Assembly (NCBI RefSeq): GCF_042453785.1
Contig: NC_091673.1
Location: 8,329,001 to 8,393,000 of the forward strand
Direction of reading: 5' to 3'
DNA length: 64,000 nucleotides
DNA from: Malus domestica
Lineage: Eukaryota > Streptophyta > Magnoliopsida > Rosales > Rosaceae
The position numbers and the translations under genes were made by a program. Positions 47,640 to 59,797 of the stretch are shown piece after piece; positions within the stretch are counted from its first letter, which is position 1, and every line of letters begins with the position of its first letter. The notes under the pieces were generated by a model that worked only from the letters and a program-made list of their open reading frames with translations, was not told where the DNA came from and ran no database searches.

Positions 47640-49535
47640 AATTTTCTCTCACAAATGAATAAAAAGCCGAGTGAGGGTCTTATATACGAAGAGAGAGGGA
47701 AAAGCGAAGAGGAAGAGACACACAGCCAAATGCTCTCCAACAAATTAATATATATTTCTCAAGCGACCACTAAATCACACATTTAATAAAAAACATAACG
47801 TCCTTTTTACAACTTCTCGCCCCTGGACTTTACTTTATTTACGGTCAAACAGGGTTGACCCAGATCCGTTCGTCTGTCCCCCGTCGGGACTCGGTTCGTT
47901 TTGGCTTTTCAGTCCCTCTCCGCTGTTAAACGCACAAAATTAAAAGTATTCGAAACCCGACCCGAACCCGATGAGAGGAGAGAGAGAGCCTTCTCCCCTC
48001 TCTATCTCTTTTCTAACTGTTTGTTCGTATTTTTTTTTCACTCCTAAAAATACATATTTATCTTCCGAGTCATTACATAGGCAGTTAATTTTGTTACCGG
48101 TAAAAACATCTAAACTTGGTTAATCTTCCGTTATTTTCAAATTTCACCCGATGTTAAAACGCTAAACTCGCGCGTTGGTTTTAAGTTTTTACCCCCACAC
48201 AACCATTATTTCTTTGTTTTTAGAAGCGTCAGAGGGACGCGTTGGGTGTGCGTGTGGTGGTGAACGTGATCGTTTCAACAAACTCAGGTAGCAAAATTTG
48301 CGCACTCGTAGAAGACCCGGCCAAACGAAGGTCAAACGTATGAATCAGCACTCGCACAGGTTCAGTTACTCTTCTTTTGTTTTACTTGTCTTTTTTGCTT
48401 TGCGGAATTATCTCTTCTTCTTTTTTCGATTTTTTTATTTTTTTGGTTGACGTGCGTTTTCTTTGTTGTTTTGCTTGCGTTACAAATATCTTCCATTTTA
48501 GATATTGTTTTTCCAAGACAATGAGACACAGTTGCTGACATTTATCCGACTTACCCAAAACTTATTCACTGAAGATGAAAAGATATATACTTGATGTTTG
48601 TATGAAGCATTTTAAATTCTTTTAGAATTTAATAAATTTTTTTTTATTAAAAGTGCTTTTTCGAAAATGTTTGTGAATGCATTTGCTTTATCTTGAGATG
48701 GTTGCAAGTGCTAAGAAAAAAATACAAACAAATTACGTGAGGAACTGAATATAGACAAATTATAACTACATAAGTGATATTAAAATGATTGAAAACGTTT
48801 TCAGAGAATATTTTTTTAGATTCCAAAAGAACTTAAAAGTGTTTTTTTTAGAATTTATCAATCACAAGCTAAGCCTAACAGTCTCTCCCACCACCCTTTG
48901 GAAACAGCAACAGCGCCGTAAAACTGCAACAAAACTAAATGCCTACGGCAAAAATCGTAGACACAATCCCCATTCCTCCGTGCACGGCCATTTACATGAT
49001 TACACCTTAGAGCTGCTGCTATTCTCATGTCAAGTCAATGCCCATGTTTTCACACTTTCACCCTGCATGTACAACAATTTCGCATTTATTTTTACTCCTG
49101 AGTTAAGAACTTACATATATGTAATGAATTCATCGTGAACGTTATTATTCGATCTAATAATATAATGTTATGTTTAAATTTTTATCTATGTAACTTAGAC
49201 CAAGACGTCATATGGCGTTGGACAATTTTCTCTTGTTTTTACACCACCAGAAAACAATACAATTTGAAACAGGAATCGTTGTTTTTTTTTTTTCTTAAAC
49301 AAACTATCTTTCTACTCTCAGTAAGCAGGTGGAGATCAGAATTGTGGTTTTAGTTGGCGGCTTTCTAGTAACAACACATCGAGCAATAATCACGTGGCAC
49401 GGAATAAATTAATGCAGCATTCTGGTGCGTGGTGTAGGTCTCAGAATCTCAATTCCGAAGTCAAATATTTGGCACTCGTATTTGGACATTTATGTATTGA
49501 CTGAATCATTGGACGCCCCTAATTAAGGTGATTAA
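47640..49535. other. F-box gene upstream region and intergenic DNA
   Basis: 47640-48000 contains GA/CT-rich leader and promoter DNA. From 48400 on the DNA is AT-rich, with no supported gene. A 117-codon frame at 48785-49138 has no similarity and reads through low-complexity DNA. Confidence 0.55.
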
Positions 49536-49690
49536 AGGGAAGTTTAACGAAAAGCACCTGTTACTGTTCACTTTAATAAAAAATCATATTTTTACACTAA
49601 AAAGTCAATCCTGGTACTATTCACTTTACCTTTTATTTTGTCCTTATCATTAAAACTCAAAGTTTTCAAGCCCTTTTCATTAGTTTTCCT
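49536..49690. mobile_element. Six-copy MITE family member
   Basis: AGGGAAGTTTAACGAAAAGC ... TTTTTACACTAAAAAGTCAA ... CTCAAAGTTTTCAAGCCC ... TTAGTTTTCC, same structure and orientation as the copy at 45067. Confidence 0.88.
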
Positions 49691-50058
49691 GTGATTAAAC
49701 GGATAAGCAGAACTTAATCATAACTCTTTTGGAAAAATACCAGGGAAAGAATCTAGAGAAACGGAGATTTGTGGTCGCATAAGGAACGTAGAAACGTCCA
49801 GATCAAACCAAAAGAAAACAGAACCAAAAACGTAAAAACCAAAAGTTTCCTGTGATTAATTATTATAATCTCAAAAACGTAAACTACAAAGCGATTGGGT
49901 TTTGTTGATGATATGTAAAAACTAATTAATCACCGTGCCTAAATATTTTTTTTTCATTTTTCTTTGTCATCTAATTTCTGGTTGACGAAAGTTGAGGTTC
50001 CAAGTCTAAAAACAATTTGAACGAAAAAAATAGCTCAGCTCCATAAAAATCATCGTAA
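49691..50058. other. Intergenic stretch
   Basis: A-rich, no feature recognised. Confidence 0.6.
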
Positions 50059-50209
50059 CGTTCTTGACCTTCTCATGTAGGAGAATATTTCGCATCCAAG
50101 CATGAAACTTGCATTCTTTCTAATCCATTATATATATATATCGTTCTTGACCTTCTCATGTAGGAGAATATTTCGCATCCAAGCATGAAACTTGCATTCT
50201 TTCTAATCC

Positions 50210-50252
<43 letters not shown>

Positions 50253-50254
50253 GT
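50059..50254. repeat. 83-bp tandem duplication followed by a TA/GTAT microsatellite
   Basis: The unit beginning CGTTCTTGACCTTCTCATGT at 50059 is repeated exactly from 50142. Each copy ends in a TA run; the second run is longer and passes into GTAT repeats to about 50254. Slippage or unequal exchange anchored in the TA runs would explain the duplication. Confidence 0.92.
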
Positions 50255-50897
50255 AAACATATTGAATGCGTAAACTATATGTCATGATTTCTCATTAAAT
50301 ATCTGACACGTTATTTAGATAAGTTACGAATTTAATAGCGCATTCTAGCATGATCTCACTAAATAAATTTTTTAATTCACACCTCGATAACGTAATGAAT
50401 CTATATTTGACATGTATAAGGAGAAAAAGAAACGAACCGGAAAAATTAAATTTAAATTCGTGAAAGTCCTGGCAGGCGTGACATTTTTTTGAAGTCGACT
50501 GTTCAAAGAGGCAATAACAGTATCAATCAATTGAAAATATATAGTTGTAGCTGTATTTGTAGTTGTGGACTTGTATTGTATGTGGCGTAGTGGGGTGGTA
50601 CCAGTAATCTTTTTAAACCCTAAACCACAGAGGCCCCGGCCGCCCTCCTAATCTAAATTAATACAAAAGGGTGGATTAAGTTGGGAAGTGACGTGGATCT
50701 CAAGGAGTGATGTCGACCACTCGTGTCCATTACTTTTGGAAATGGAAGTAATTCGGAGAGAATCCATTTCCTTTTACTTTCACCGTGGTAGGACCTACGT
50801 GTCTCCTCCTCCTGCTTGGGCTCCTTCTGAAAGTAGAAAGTAGAAAACTACCGCAAAACTTACATAAGTAGAGTGGGGACGTGGAAAAAGTTTTTAA
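50255..50897. other. Intergenic stretch
   Basis: No gene or element recognised. Confidence 0.6.
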
Positions 50898-51046
50898 GGA
50901 CTTTAAAGAAAAACTTCTAGATTCATTTTAATAAAAAATTACATTTTTATATTAAAAAGTTAATCCTAATACTATTTATTTTATCCTTTAAGTTGTTCTT
51001 ATCGTTAAAACGGTAAGTTTTCAAACATTTTTCATTAATTTTCCCA
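50898..51046. mobile_element. Six-copy MITE family member (diverged)
   Basis: AGGACTTTAAAGAAAAACTT ... TTTTTATATTAAAAAGTTAA ... GTAAGTTTTCAAAC ... TTAATTTTCCC. It is more diverged than the other copies, suggesting an older insertion. Confidence 0.8.
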
Positions 51047-52045
51047 AAGTTTTTAGGATTCCAGCAATAAAGTCTGGCTTCCCCACCTGCAACAAGTTTC
51101 GAATGCAAGACCTCTAGTTTTTAGTTTGAAGAAGTCTCGCAATCTGCCCTTTATTACTTGGCCACCATCTCGTGATTATTTTTTATTAAATATTTAAATA
51201 TTAGTGTTATGATACTTGATGTATCGATTTGTATTCTTAACACATTAAAAAATCTCTCTGAATGTGGGACCCTAATTTTATCATAGGTGTTGGGGTGAGG
51301 TCTGTACACCGTAGGGACGAAGGATGGGCTGTGTTGTTGCCAACCAGCCAAAAGGTGATTGTGGAGTTAGGGTTATGGGTGGCAGCGGCACCCGCGATCA
51401 ACGAAGCCGATAGCGTTCCAGAGTTTGGTCTTTACATTTTAATGTTGATCATAATCAAGATATAAAAGAAATCTTAATTGTCACTTAATATTAATATTTA
51501 GTATTATTCTTCTTTATTTGTAAGTGAGAGATCTTAAGATTCAATTTTCGTTAAAGAATAATTTGAATCTCATTATTATGGTCAGCTTAATGTGAGGATT
51601 ATCTCACTCCCTCAACTTCTTAATGTAGATAATATTATTTGTTCAAACACAAAATAGAAATGTAAGCCTTAATGTTTCCAAGTAGTGGAGTTGGCCGGTT
51701 CTTTTTTAAGTTTTAGTCTTCAAAATATTTAGGTACAAAATATTAATTTGAGGAAGCTAATTAGTTTATATTTGGCCGGCTGGACCGGATTAGCAAAATG
51801 ATTTGACGTTAATTATTGGACTTTAGTTAAATAGTTTTGTAGCCACAAATATTATCGAAGTGGTTGACCAAGCCTATGGTTCTAGGTGATAAGCATGATC
51901 TACAAATTAATGTTGGGAATGGGATTTAGCTAGTTGGTTACTTAACTTACAGGGAGGGGAGTTGTGCGTACGTAAATTAATTATTTCCTTAAAAATTCAA
52001 TGTCTTCAACTTGAAGCGGTCCATGACAAGCCATGTTTTAACAAT
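51047..52045. other. Intergenic stretch
   Basis: No supported gene. The 67-codon frame at 51262-51465 is not recognised. Confidence 0.55.
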
Positions 52046-52200
52046 AGGAAAATTAATGAAAAAAACTTGAAAATTTTGAGTTTTAACGATAAGGACAAAA
52101 TAAAGAGTAAAGTGAATAGTACAATGATTGACTTTTTAGTGTAAAAATGTGATTTTTCGTTAAAATGAATAGTACCAGAAGCTTTTCGTTAAAATTCCCT
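52046..52200. mobile_element. Six-copy MITE family member (reverse orientation)
   Basis: AGGAAAATTAATGAAAAAAA ... TTTTGAGTTTTAACGATAAG ... TTTTTAGTGTAAAAATGTGA ... CGTTAAAATTCCCT. It is inverted relative to the copies at 45067, 49536 and 50898. Confidence 0.88.
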
Positions 52201-54523
52201 TAAAAAATTCATGAAATTGCATCTATCGAAATATCCCAAAAATTTAGGATCAATGTAAAAAAGATTTAAATGCAAATCTCACCCTATATTAGCAAGATAT
52301 GGAAAAATGAATGAATATCGATATCTACCAATTCGCTATAGAAATTTTGTCTTGAACTTATTGTAGATTTCAAACTTTTGAATTTATTTTTAAAAAAAAA
52401 TTCCCTAATTTTAACTGAGTCTGAATAAGTTGATATACCAATCTGTAGCAAATATCCATAATTTCTATTACATGCAACGATATCAATGTATGCATTAATA
52501 TTTTTATAAATTTACATATCGATATTTTCACTTATATTTTCATTCTCAAGTCTTTTTCACCATTTATGTTACTATTTTCATCCTCGATATTTTCACCATT
52601 TGTGTTGGTATTTTCATCCTCGAGTCTTTGTCTTCGCTTTGAGTTCTTTAAGAAGATTTATCTGCGGATTTTGTTATAGTTTCTTTGTCTCTCGGATGGG
52701 ATGGCTAAGGTCCTTGTTCGATGATTCTCAATTATTGTTCATGTCGTATCTTACTTTGCTACCTCTCTCTCGATCGATCGATTGCTAATCAAACGTTTTA
52801 AATGGAAAAGCGGCTTGACTCCTATGGTTTCTGGAGTTTCTTTTTGTTTTTGTTTTTTTATAAGATAGACAATTGGTGGTGAATTATAGTTATTCATTTT
52901 TTTCAGACTCAAAGGAGGTTAATTGATAATTGCAATTTACTCATTGCCACGATCAAGCTGTCTCGCAATTTATAAAATTCAAATTTAGAATTCTTCCATT
53001 TTTTTATAGAGTTGTTGTTTGTACTTTTTTACTGAGCCACTTATCGTGGTTTAGTATTTGAAGTTTTTAATTAGAGAAACGGTGAGTCGGATTACACAGA
53101 ACCAAAGATTTGTATAAGCATTACAATGTCCTATCTGAAAACAATATAGTGTTTTTTTTATAGGAAAGGAAAAAAAGTTACAAAGAGAAGTTGCTAGAGC
53201 AAGAAAAGCTACCAAGATTCCAAAACCGATCAGGACGAGCATCATCCTTTTTGTTAAGAGGTTTCTCTCATTGCTTAAATTAAGAAGCTTAACAAAATTA
53301 AAAAAAGCACTTGATCAGTTGGTGAAGCGACACTTGATTTCTAACTACTTATCATAAAAAATAATAAGTTTAAATCACATGATTACGAGAATGATAAATA
53401 TATTTGTAGTGAATTCAATATTAAACTTGTAGCTCACTTTAACTTATTGTGAGTTAATCGACAGTCCGTTGCAAACGTAATTTCATAAATTTCTTGTCAA
53501 TTGTGAGAATAAAAAATAAAAAAGAATTTAGCCTAAAGTCTTTGCTATTGGTCCGGATTTCTTAGTCCGTCAGTCTTAAAGTATGAGCTCCGAATAGGAT
53601 CTCAATCCACTTATTAGGATCTTAATATATTTCCACTTGAACGCAAAAGATAATACAAGTTGTAATATTTTGCTTGCGTGCAAGTTGTTCGACGTTAGCT
53701 CCTCTTCGTATGACACGACAGATATTTCATTCTATACACTGGATTTGGATCAGGCGTTTTGGGCAAACGACACGTGGTGGGTAGCCGTGAGAAATTCCTC
53801 CGCTTCGGCTAAAGATAACACGAAGTAATTTGGGATTTGAAAGAAAAGGTGCAGAGCTATGTGAGGTGGCCTCCTTCTATCCTTCCATCCCCCTGGTTTG
53901 TGATACCTTTTCCACACGAGATAAAGTGTGATTGAATATGTATATTTCTTTATCAATAATTTTATTTGTGCACATAAAATTAAAAACATTTTCTGTATAT
54001 TTAAAAAAAAAAAATAAAAACCATAAAATTTTACCAAAACCTATGCAACAAATTTTGCGTTTAAATAACATCATTCTCTTTTATTCCAAGGATATTAACA
54101 AAAAAAGCCAACCCAAATTTTTTTTTGACTAATTAAAATGTTGTATTTTATGTGCAATTAGTCAATTACCAAAGCCTTTTATGTTTTTATATGTTTTGGG
54201 ATATGTATTGAGGTGGCTTGAGAAGCAAGTAAACGGAAAAGATGTAGTAAAATAAAATTTACTAAACGTATACGCGATGAGACATGCAAAAGGCAAAAGC
54301 AAAGGCTCTCCTCTAAGAGTGTTTTTTCAAATTGTCCGGAAAACACGGTGGTACATCACGTGTTACTATATACATGGTGAGAAACTTTTGTTAAAAATTA
54401 ATAATCTAAAAATTAAACTTTCCTCCATTTATAAAATAACACATAATGCATCACCTTTGCTCTGACTACGGTGAAAAATGTCTCCTCCTCTAAACTTTCC
54501 AAGTGTGCATCACGTGGGAGTAT
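52201..54523. other. Intergenic stretch
   Basis: 2.3 kb of AT-rich DNA without a recognisable gene. A short TTTTCACCATTT-type repeat occurs around 52525-52600. Confidence 0.55.
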
Positions 54524-54690
54524 GATTCTTTCCCCCTTTTTTTTCTCTCTCCTTCACTCTCCTCCTATTTGAACGGTCACAGTTAAATTACGTTAACATC
54601 TTATATTAATTTTTTATAGAAAGATAAAGACAAAATAGAGAATGTAAGAGGAGGGGATGAAGGGAGATGAAAAGAGAAGGGGAGAGAATC
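54524..54690. mobile_element. MITE with GATTCTYTCCCC ends
   Basis: GATTCTTTCCCCCTTTTTTT at the left is mirrored by AAAAGAGAAGGGGAGAGAATC at the right (one base beyond GATTCTCTCCCC in reverse). The interior contains TATTTGAACGGTCACAGTTA. A half copy lies at 11497-11590. Confidence 0.75.
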
Positions 54691-54980
54691 CTAGTCTCAT
54701 CACGTGATAGCCTTGTCTCGTAGTATGATGAAGTAAATCAGCGCAAAGCAGTCCTGATCAGCTGCCGTGCAAATTAAACCACACAACAAATTAACCTCCT
54801 CCCACATTCCACTAGAGCCAGTGATTTCATTCACTCCTAATTCACATTCATGGTTTCATGTTACTTTATCTTAGAGTGCATTTCAAGTGTAATTCCACGT
54901 GGCACCACAGTGTCAATCCCCAGGTTTAATAGTAGGTTAATAGCAATAATGAGAGAACGTACGTGATGTTATTTATCAAC

Positions 54981-55655
54981 TCAGAGCAGCTCCAACGTAT
55001 TCTAGAGCCTGATGGACAGGTGACTGTGAAAACCCAAACGCCCCAGCAACAACATCTAGCCCATGCGGGCGATTGGGGAGGGGGGCCCGAGTCAGAGGCC
55101 TGGTGCGCATTGGTGGCTTGAGAGCCTGAGACTTTGTGATGCTGGTTGACGTCAAGGTGACGTCAGCCAAGATATAAGATTAATAAAAAAAACTAAAAAA
55201 ATGTAAAAAAAAAACTAATAAAAATGTAAAAAAAATTAATTAAAAATGTAAAAAAAATTAATTAAAAAGGTAAAAATTAATAAAAAGTAAAAAAATTAAT
55301 AAAAAATCTGAAAAAAAAAGATTTAATTTTTCTATAAATATGTAATCATTATCTTCCAACTTACACCATAATTTTATATTTTCTCAAATACTTTGGGTTG
55401 TAATTTCTTATTTAATGACACGTGTTACAACGAAACCGATTAAAAATCCTATCCAAAATTACAAATAAAATTATTTTTTATTATTTTATAAAATAAAACG
55501 TACTAATATTGTATTGCCTATTGCCATGACTATTCAGTTTAGGCGTGGAGATGTAAAAGGTAGTTACTGTTCATTAAAGGTAGTTACTGTTCACTGAAGG
55601 CTATTCAATATTGAGTTACCCTAAGGGGGCCTTTGCAACTTTGGAGTTGCTCTCA
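54981..55655. mobile_element. PIF/Harbinger-like element, TCA target duplication
   Basis: A 669-bp element (54984-55652) with ends GAGCAGCTCCAAC and TTTGGAGTTGCTC, flanked by TCA at 54981-54983 and 55653-55655. A three-base TNA duplication suits PIF/Harbinger. The interior is AT-rich with an AAAAATTAATAAAAA-type simple repeat (55185-55320) and a direct repeat of AAAGGTAGTTACTGTTCA near 55557. Confidence 0.75.
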
Positions 55656-56225
55656 TGTACTAGGAAAATGATAAATGTATTACGATGGAACATGCACATA
55701 ATAACTAACACACCCCGTCCCAAAATATCCATTAGGACTCTGAATCGAGCTGTGTTGGCCAACACCTGGAAGGTGACGAAGCCATAAAGTGTAGTGATGG
55801 GAAAAATGTGAATAAATTTAAACCTAAAAGTGCCTAAATACGAGCGTGCGCTGTGAGCTGGAATGAACCAATTTCACACATGATGTCAGAACATAAGTAA
55901 AGTACAGTATAGGGGATTGAGAATCATATCTTCGAAGGTAATCCCCAATACCAAGATTTGCCACGAATCCTTGTTGAAAGAAAACTCCGTTAATAAAACC
56001 TGGGGGAGTGGTGAAAACAAAATAAAGGTGAGTGACCCTAAAAATAAAATTTTAATAAAAACCTTCTAAACGTTATAACCCCTCACTGTAACACCTGTTT
56101 AGCTTCCAGAAAATCATACTACATATAAGTATGAAATCAATTATATACTAACAGTAAATCCGGAAGTATACCACGACACAGTGTCTCATCAGCAATATAA
56201 ATAATAAGGTGCTTAATAATTCATA

Positions 56226-56900
56226 CTAGCACGCAAGTCGGAGTCATCTAATGTGACCTGTATGACTACACCCATATCTCATCAATCAATGCTAGCACTT
56301 AAGTCGGAATCACCTATAGTGACCTATACTACTCACCCACATCTCATCAATCAATGCTAGCACATAAGTCGGAGTCATTTATAGTGACCTGCATGACTCA
56401 CCTATATCTCATCAATCAATGCTAGCACATAAGTCGGAGTCACCTATAGTGACCTGTATGACTCACCCATATCTTATTAATCAATGCTAGCACATAAGTC
56501 GGAGTCACCTAAAGTGACATGTACGACTCATCCATAACTCATCACATATCCCTGCATACGAGTCGGAACCACCTCTAGTGGTTTGTACGACATGGTAGGT
56601 GTAAATGATTACGCTTAAGTGCTATGATCACATGAAGGCTATGCGAAGTATCGCAAGTCACCTATGAGTCGAAACCACCTAATGTGGTCTATACAACAGG
56701 CTGGCACCTACCTTGAATCCAAGGTGAACTTGTGGTGTGAGAGGTGAACAATCATGTGAAGGCTAGGCCATGTCATCGGGTGAAACCATTAACACTGGGG
56801 TGCAGGTTTATGGGCTATAAATGCATCTAATATGGCATGTACGACTTATAGACAACTTGTACAACAATGTCGGAGTTGCCTTTATTGCAACCTGTACGAC
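56226..56900. repeat. 65-bp tandem repeats plus degenerate units, each a hairpin
   Basis: Five 65-bp units start at 56226 and then every 65 bases with CTAGCACATAAGTCGGAGTC and end TCATCAATCAATG. Each contains GTCGGAGTCAC, a 5-7 base loop, GTGACCTGTACGAC, i.e. a stem with an outer GTCG/CGAC-like pair and an inner TCAC/GTGA pair. Outlying units at 56561-56591, 56668-56697 and 56869-56900 keep the fold with changed arms. Confidence 0.85.
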
Positions 56901-58218
56901 AATATCGGAGTTGCTTAAAGCATAAATATAGTCATGCCATCACTCAATCGCTCCAAATAAAATGTAATCATAATCATGCATCCCACATTTCACAACATAT
57001 GCTCACCTGAACTTTTCTGTGCATCCTGCGTTCACCTTCGTACTTTAAAGCGTTCACAATAATTATGCGCAATAATATACTTATGAACATGCCCTGATGC
57101 AATCCAAAACTTAACTTTAAAGCATATATATATCGATAATGTGGCGTAAAATTCACAATCTATAACGCCATACTCCCGAACTATTTATTTTCGAGAAATA
57201 ATTATCGGTGACAAGCTCATCTACATGCTAGTTTAACTAACTACCAATACTTACGATTCTTTACTTCAATTTCTCGATCCTTCACACAATGATTTATGAC
57301 CAACATCCAATCACTAAATCATAAGGTTAAATCTCATATTTTCACCAATTTCCTTCACATTGCTCGATTTCCCAAACAAGGCTTTTGTCTCAAATATTGT
57401 ATGGCTACATCTAACGTCTCGTTAGACTGCTTACGTACCCTAAACAGGGATCAAACCATTCGTAGTTCACATTTCCAATGTTCAGACCAAATCCGAATAT
57501 ATTCATTTGATCTAACATATACTACAATCGTACTAATACTCAAACCACAACAATTAGGTCTCAAAAGCATAATTAGAATAACGAATTTCATAAAATAAAA
57601 ACATGTTGGCTCACTGGCTGTGCGCCGCTCCAGCTCGCTGGAAAACTCAACTATTTCTAAAAATTCTTAAAAATTATAGAAATGAAGATCTCAAAGAGTA
57701 TAATAAACTTTATACATGCGGCCAAGGCCAATTTGGCCGGAAAACACCTCAAACTGGCCACGAACCGCCTGAAACCCTAGAAAATGGTGCTTCAATTCGA
57801 CCTCCATACTCACTCCGACACCTCGACCATTGCTTGGACTTTGTTCCTGAGGTTGAGGGGAGCCTATGGGTGATGGTAATTGGTTGGGTTGGCTTCAATA
57901 TTTACGGATTGTCTCCATAGACCCACGCGTACCACCATCGGGTTTTCCTCCAAAATACCACCAAATTCTTCTAATTTTGGGATGGAAATCAAAGAAAAAG
58001 GGTTAGGGTGGTATTTCCAGTTAGTGGTTCAACATAATTCATCGGAAACTAGCCGGAAAATGCACGGATTTCCCCTCATTCTCACATTCCCTTCTTTCTC
58101 TTCTCTCTAGTTGGTCAGTCTCCTATCTTCCTCTCATCCGATTGGGCAGTAGCCTCTTCCTCTTTTTTCCTTATTTCCTTTCTTTTTTCTATTTTTCCTT
58201 TCCCCCTGCCATCCCATC

Positions 58219-58234
58219 CACACACACACACACC
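58219..58234. repeat. (CA)n microsatellite
   Basis: Seven to eight CA units inside the 2.8-kb element. Confidence 0.85.
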
Positions 58235-58653
58235 CATGGCATATAAATCATTTAATAATATAAAAAAAAACATAGTGTAAAATAATTAAAATAGTATTTC
58301 ATTCTAAATACCTTCGGGTTCGTAACTCAATAAAACTTTAACCGTAACTCCAAAATCACTTCTACCTATGCCTACGCATCTGTAAGATCGATCTCTATCC
58401 GAATATGTCAAGAAACATCACAAAATATACGAAAATCCCATACGTCCTCAAAAATCACGCTTTGTCCACTAGGCATTTCCGTAATTTCATGTATTAAAAT
58501 TATAAAAACCATAATTTTTAGGGACGGGCTGTCACAATAACAAACCCTTCAATACTAAAAGTATGTTGTGCTGACTCCTTATAGAGTAATTTTCGATGCA
58601 CTAGAATAACATTCACGTGGTGTTACTATTTTAAATTTATTACTTATGTACAC

Positions 58654-59112
58654 TGTTCTAAAAATCCCTGCCTATATGATAGGCAATTGGTCACTGCCCT
58701 GATTAATTTCTAAGTGTTTGAAAAGTAAGAAAGGGCGTCTACATTGATCTGCCTAGGCATCCCACCTAAGTCGCGACTCTCACTTAGACAGAAATTAGAT
58801 AACTTTCATTTTGCATTTATTTTTTTCAAAAAACTGTAAGAGACTTGTTTAATACTTGGATAAACACATAGTATATGCTTGCTTCCCAGATTTTCAATAT
58901 GTTCTAATACTTTATAATATATATATATATATATATATAATTTTATTTTGCAATTTATGGTTCTCAATACAATAATTTAATTATTTTAAGTTTAAATAGA
59001 AATTTATTTATATGTTATATAAAAAATTTAATTAAAATTAAAAACCACCTAGACGCCTAGGTGCTAGGTCATTACCTGCTGCCTGACTAGCGCCTAACAT
59101 AATTTAGAACCT
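58654..59112. mobile_element. MITE of the CCTAGGCG-end family, copy 3
   Basis: TGTTCTAAAAAT at the left and ATTTAGAACCTTA at the right. Internal order matches the copy at 11107 and, reversed, 8311: GTCGCGACTCTCACTTAGAC, CAATATGTTCTAATAC, ATTTTGCAATTTATG, and GACGCCTAGGTGCTAGG near the right end. A (TA)n run expanded at 58916-58938. Confidence 0.8.
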
Positions 59113-59262
59113 TACCTATATATTTACTTTTTTATCAAAATAATAGCATACAAGAGAGATATATTAATTTTGTAAATAGTCACATATTATAACACATGAA
59201 ACGGATGCCATATAAGTAACAGAGGAGATGATGGTGGTGAGTGTGTATGTCCGGATGCCACA

Positions 59263-59797
59263 TAAGAGCATTTCCACACCTAAAAGATCCATTAAGCAAT
59301 TGGCAATTCAATTCCCCAAAGTGAATAGTAACTACATTTAATGAACAATAATTGCTCAAGTGGATCGCCACCTTAAGTTGAATACCTAAGACAATTCGTA
59401 TTAAAATATTATTAATTTTTTTATGAAATAATAGAAGATAGTTTTTTTTTTTTTTAATTTTAGATGATAATAAAAGATTGGTTGAAAGTATTAGAAAATA
59501 TTTGAAAATATTGAAATGTGGTGTAAGGTAAAAGAACATGGTTAGGCATTTATAGAAAAAAAAAATTCTTTTTATATTTTTTGTATTTTTACTTAGTTTT
59601 TAATATTTTTTAATTCTAGTTGACTTAAGTCTTGTGTCACATGACCTAAGGACTAAATTAGTCAATTTTAACTTAGATGAGCAACAAAGCTACCCCAGAG
59701 CCTAGTAGATTAGAATGGGGAGGAGAAGTTTTGGGAGAGGAAGGGAATTTATTCTACTATCTTCCAAAGGATTTTGAGAGGAGTGGAAGTGCTCTAA
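59263..59797. mobile_element. PIF/Harbinger-like element A, TAA target duplication
   Basis: A 529-bp element (59266-59794) with ends GAGCATTTCCAC and GTGGAAGTGCTC, flanked by TAA at 59263-59265 and 59795-59797. AT-rich, non-coding. The right TAA is also the left TAA of the next element. Confidence 0.85.

Larger units (their letters stand above)
55700..58545. mobile_element. 2.8-kb Mutator-like non-autonomous element
   Basis: The ends ACACCCCGTCCCAAAAT (55710) and TTTTTAGGGACGGGCTGTCAC (to 58535) are inverted over about 13 bp. The flanks AATAACTAAC and AATAACAAAC differ by one base and would be a 9-10 bp target duplication, as made by Mutator-like enzymes. No transposase is encoded. The element carries the hairpin-repeat array at 56226-56900 and, at 57600-58110, a less AT-rich part with short open frames that I do not recognise. 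Confidence 0.65.

Noticed and set aside
48785..49138. 117-codon frame downstream of the F-box gene promoter
   Set aside because: Low-complexity Phe/Lys/Asn content and no recognisable domain.
56226..56550. CRISPR-like regular repeats
   Set aside because: Units are contiguous 65-bp tandem repeats without unique spacers, in a plant transposon.
57603..57920. 105-codon frame in the 2.8-kb element
   Set aside because: No transposase or host domain recognised; treated as element cargo, not a gene.
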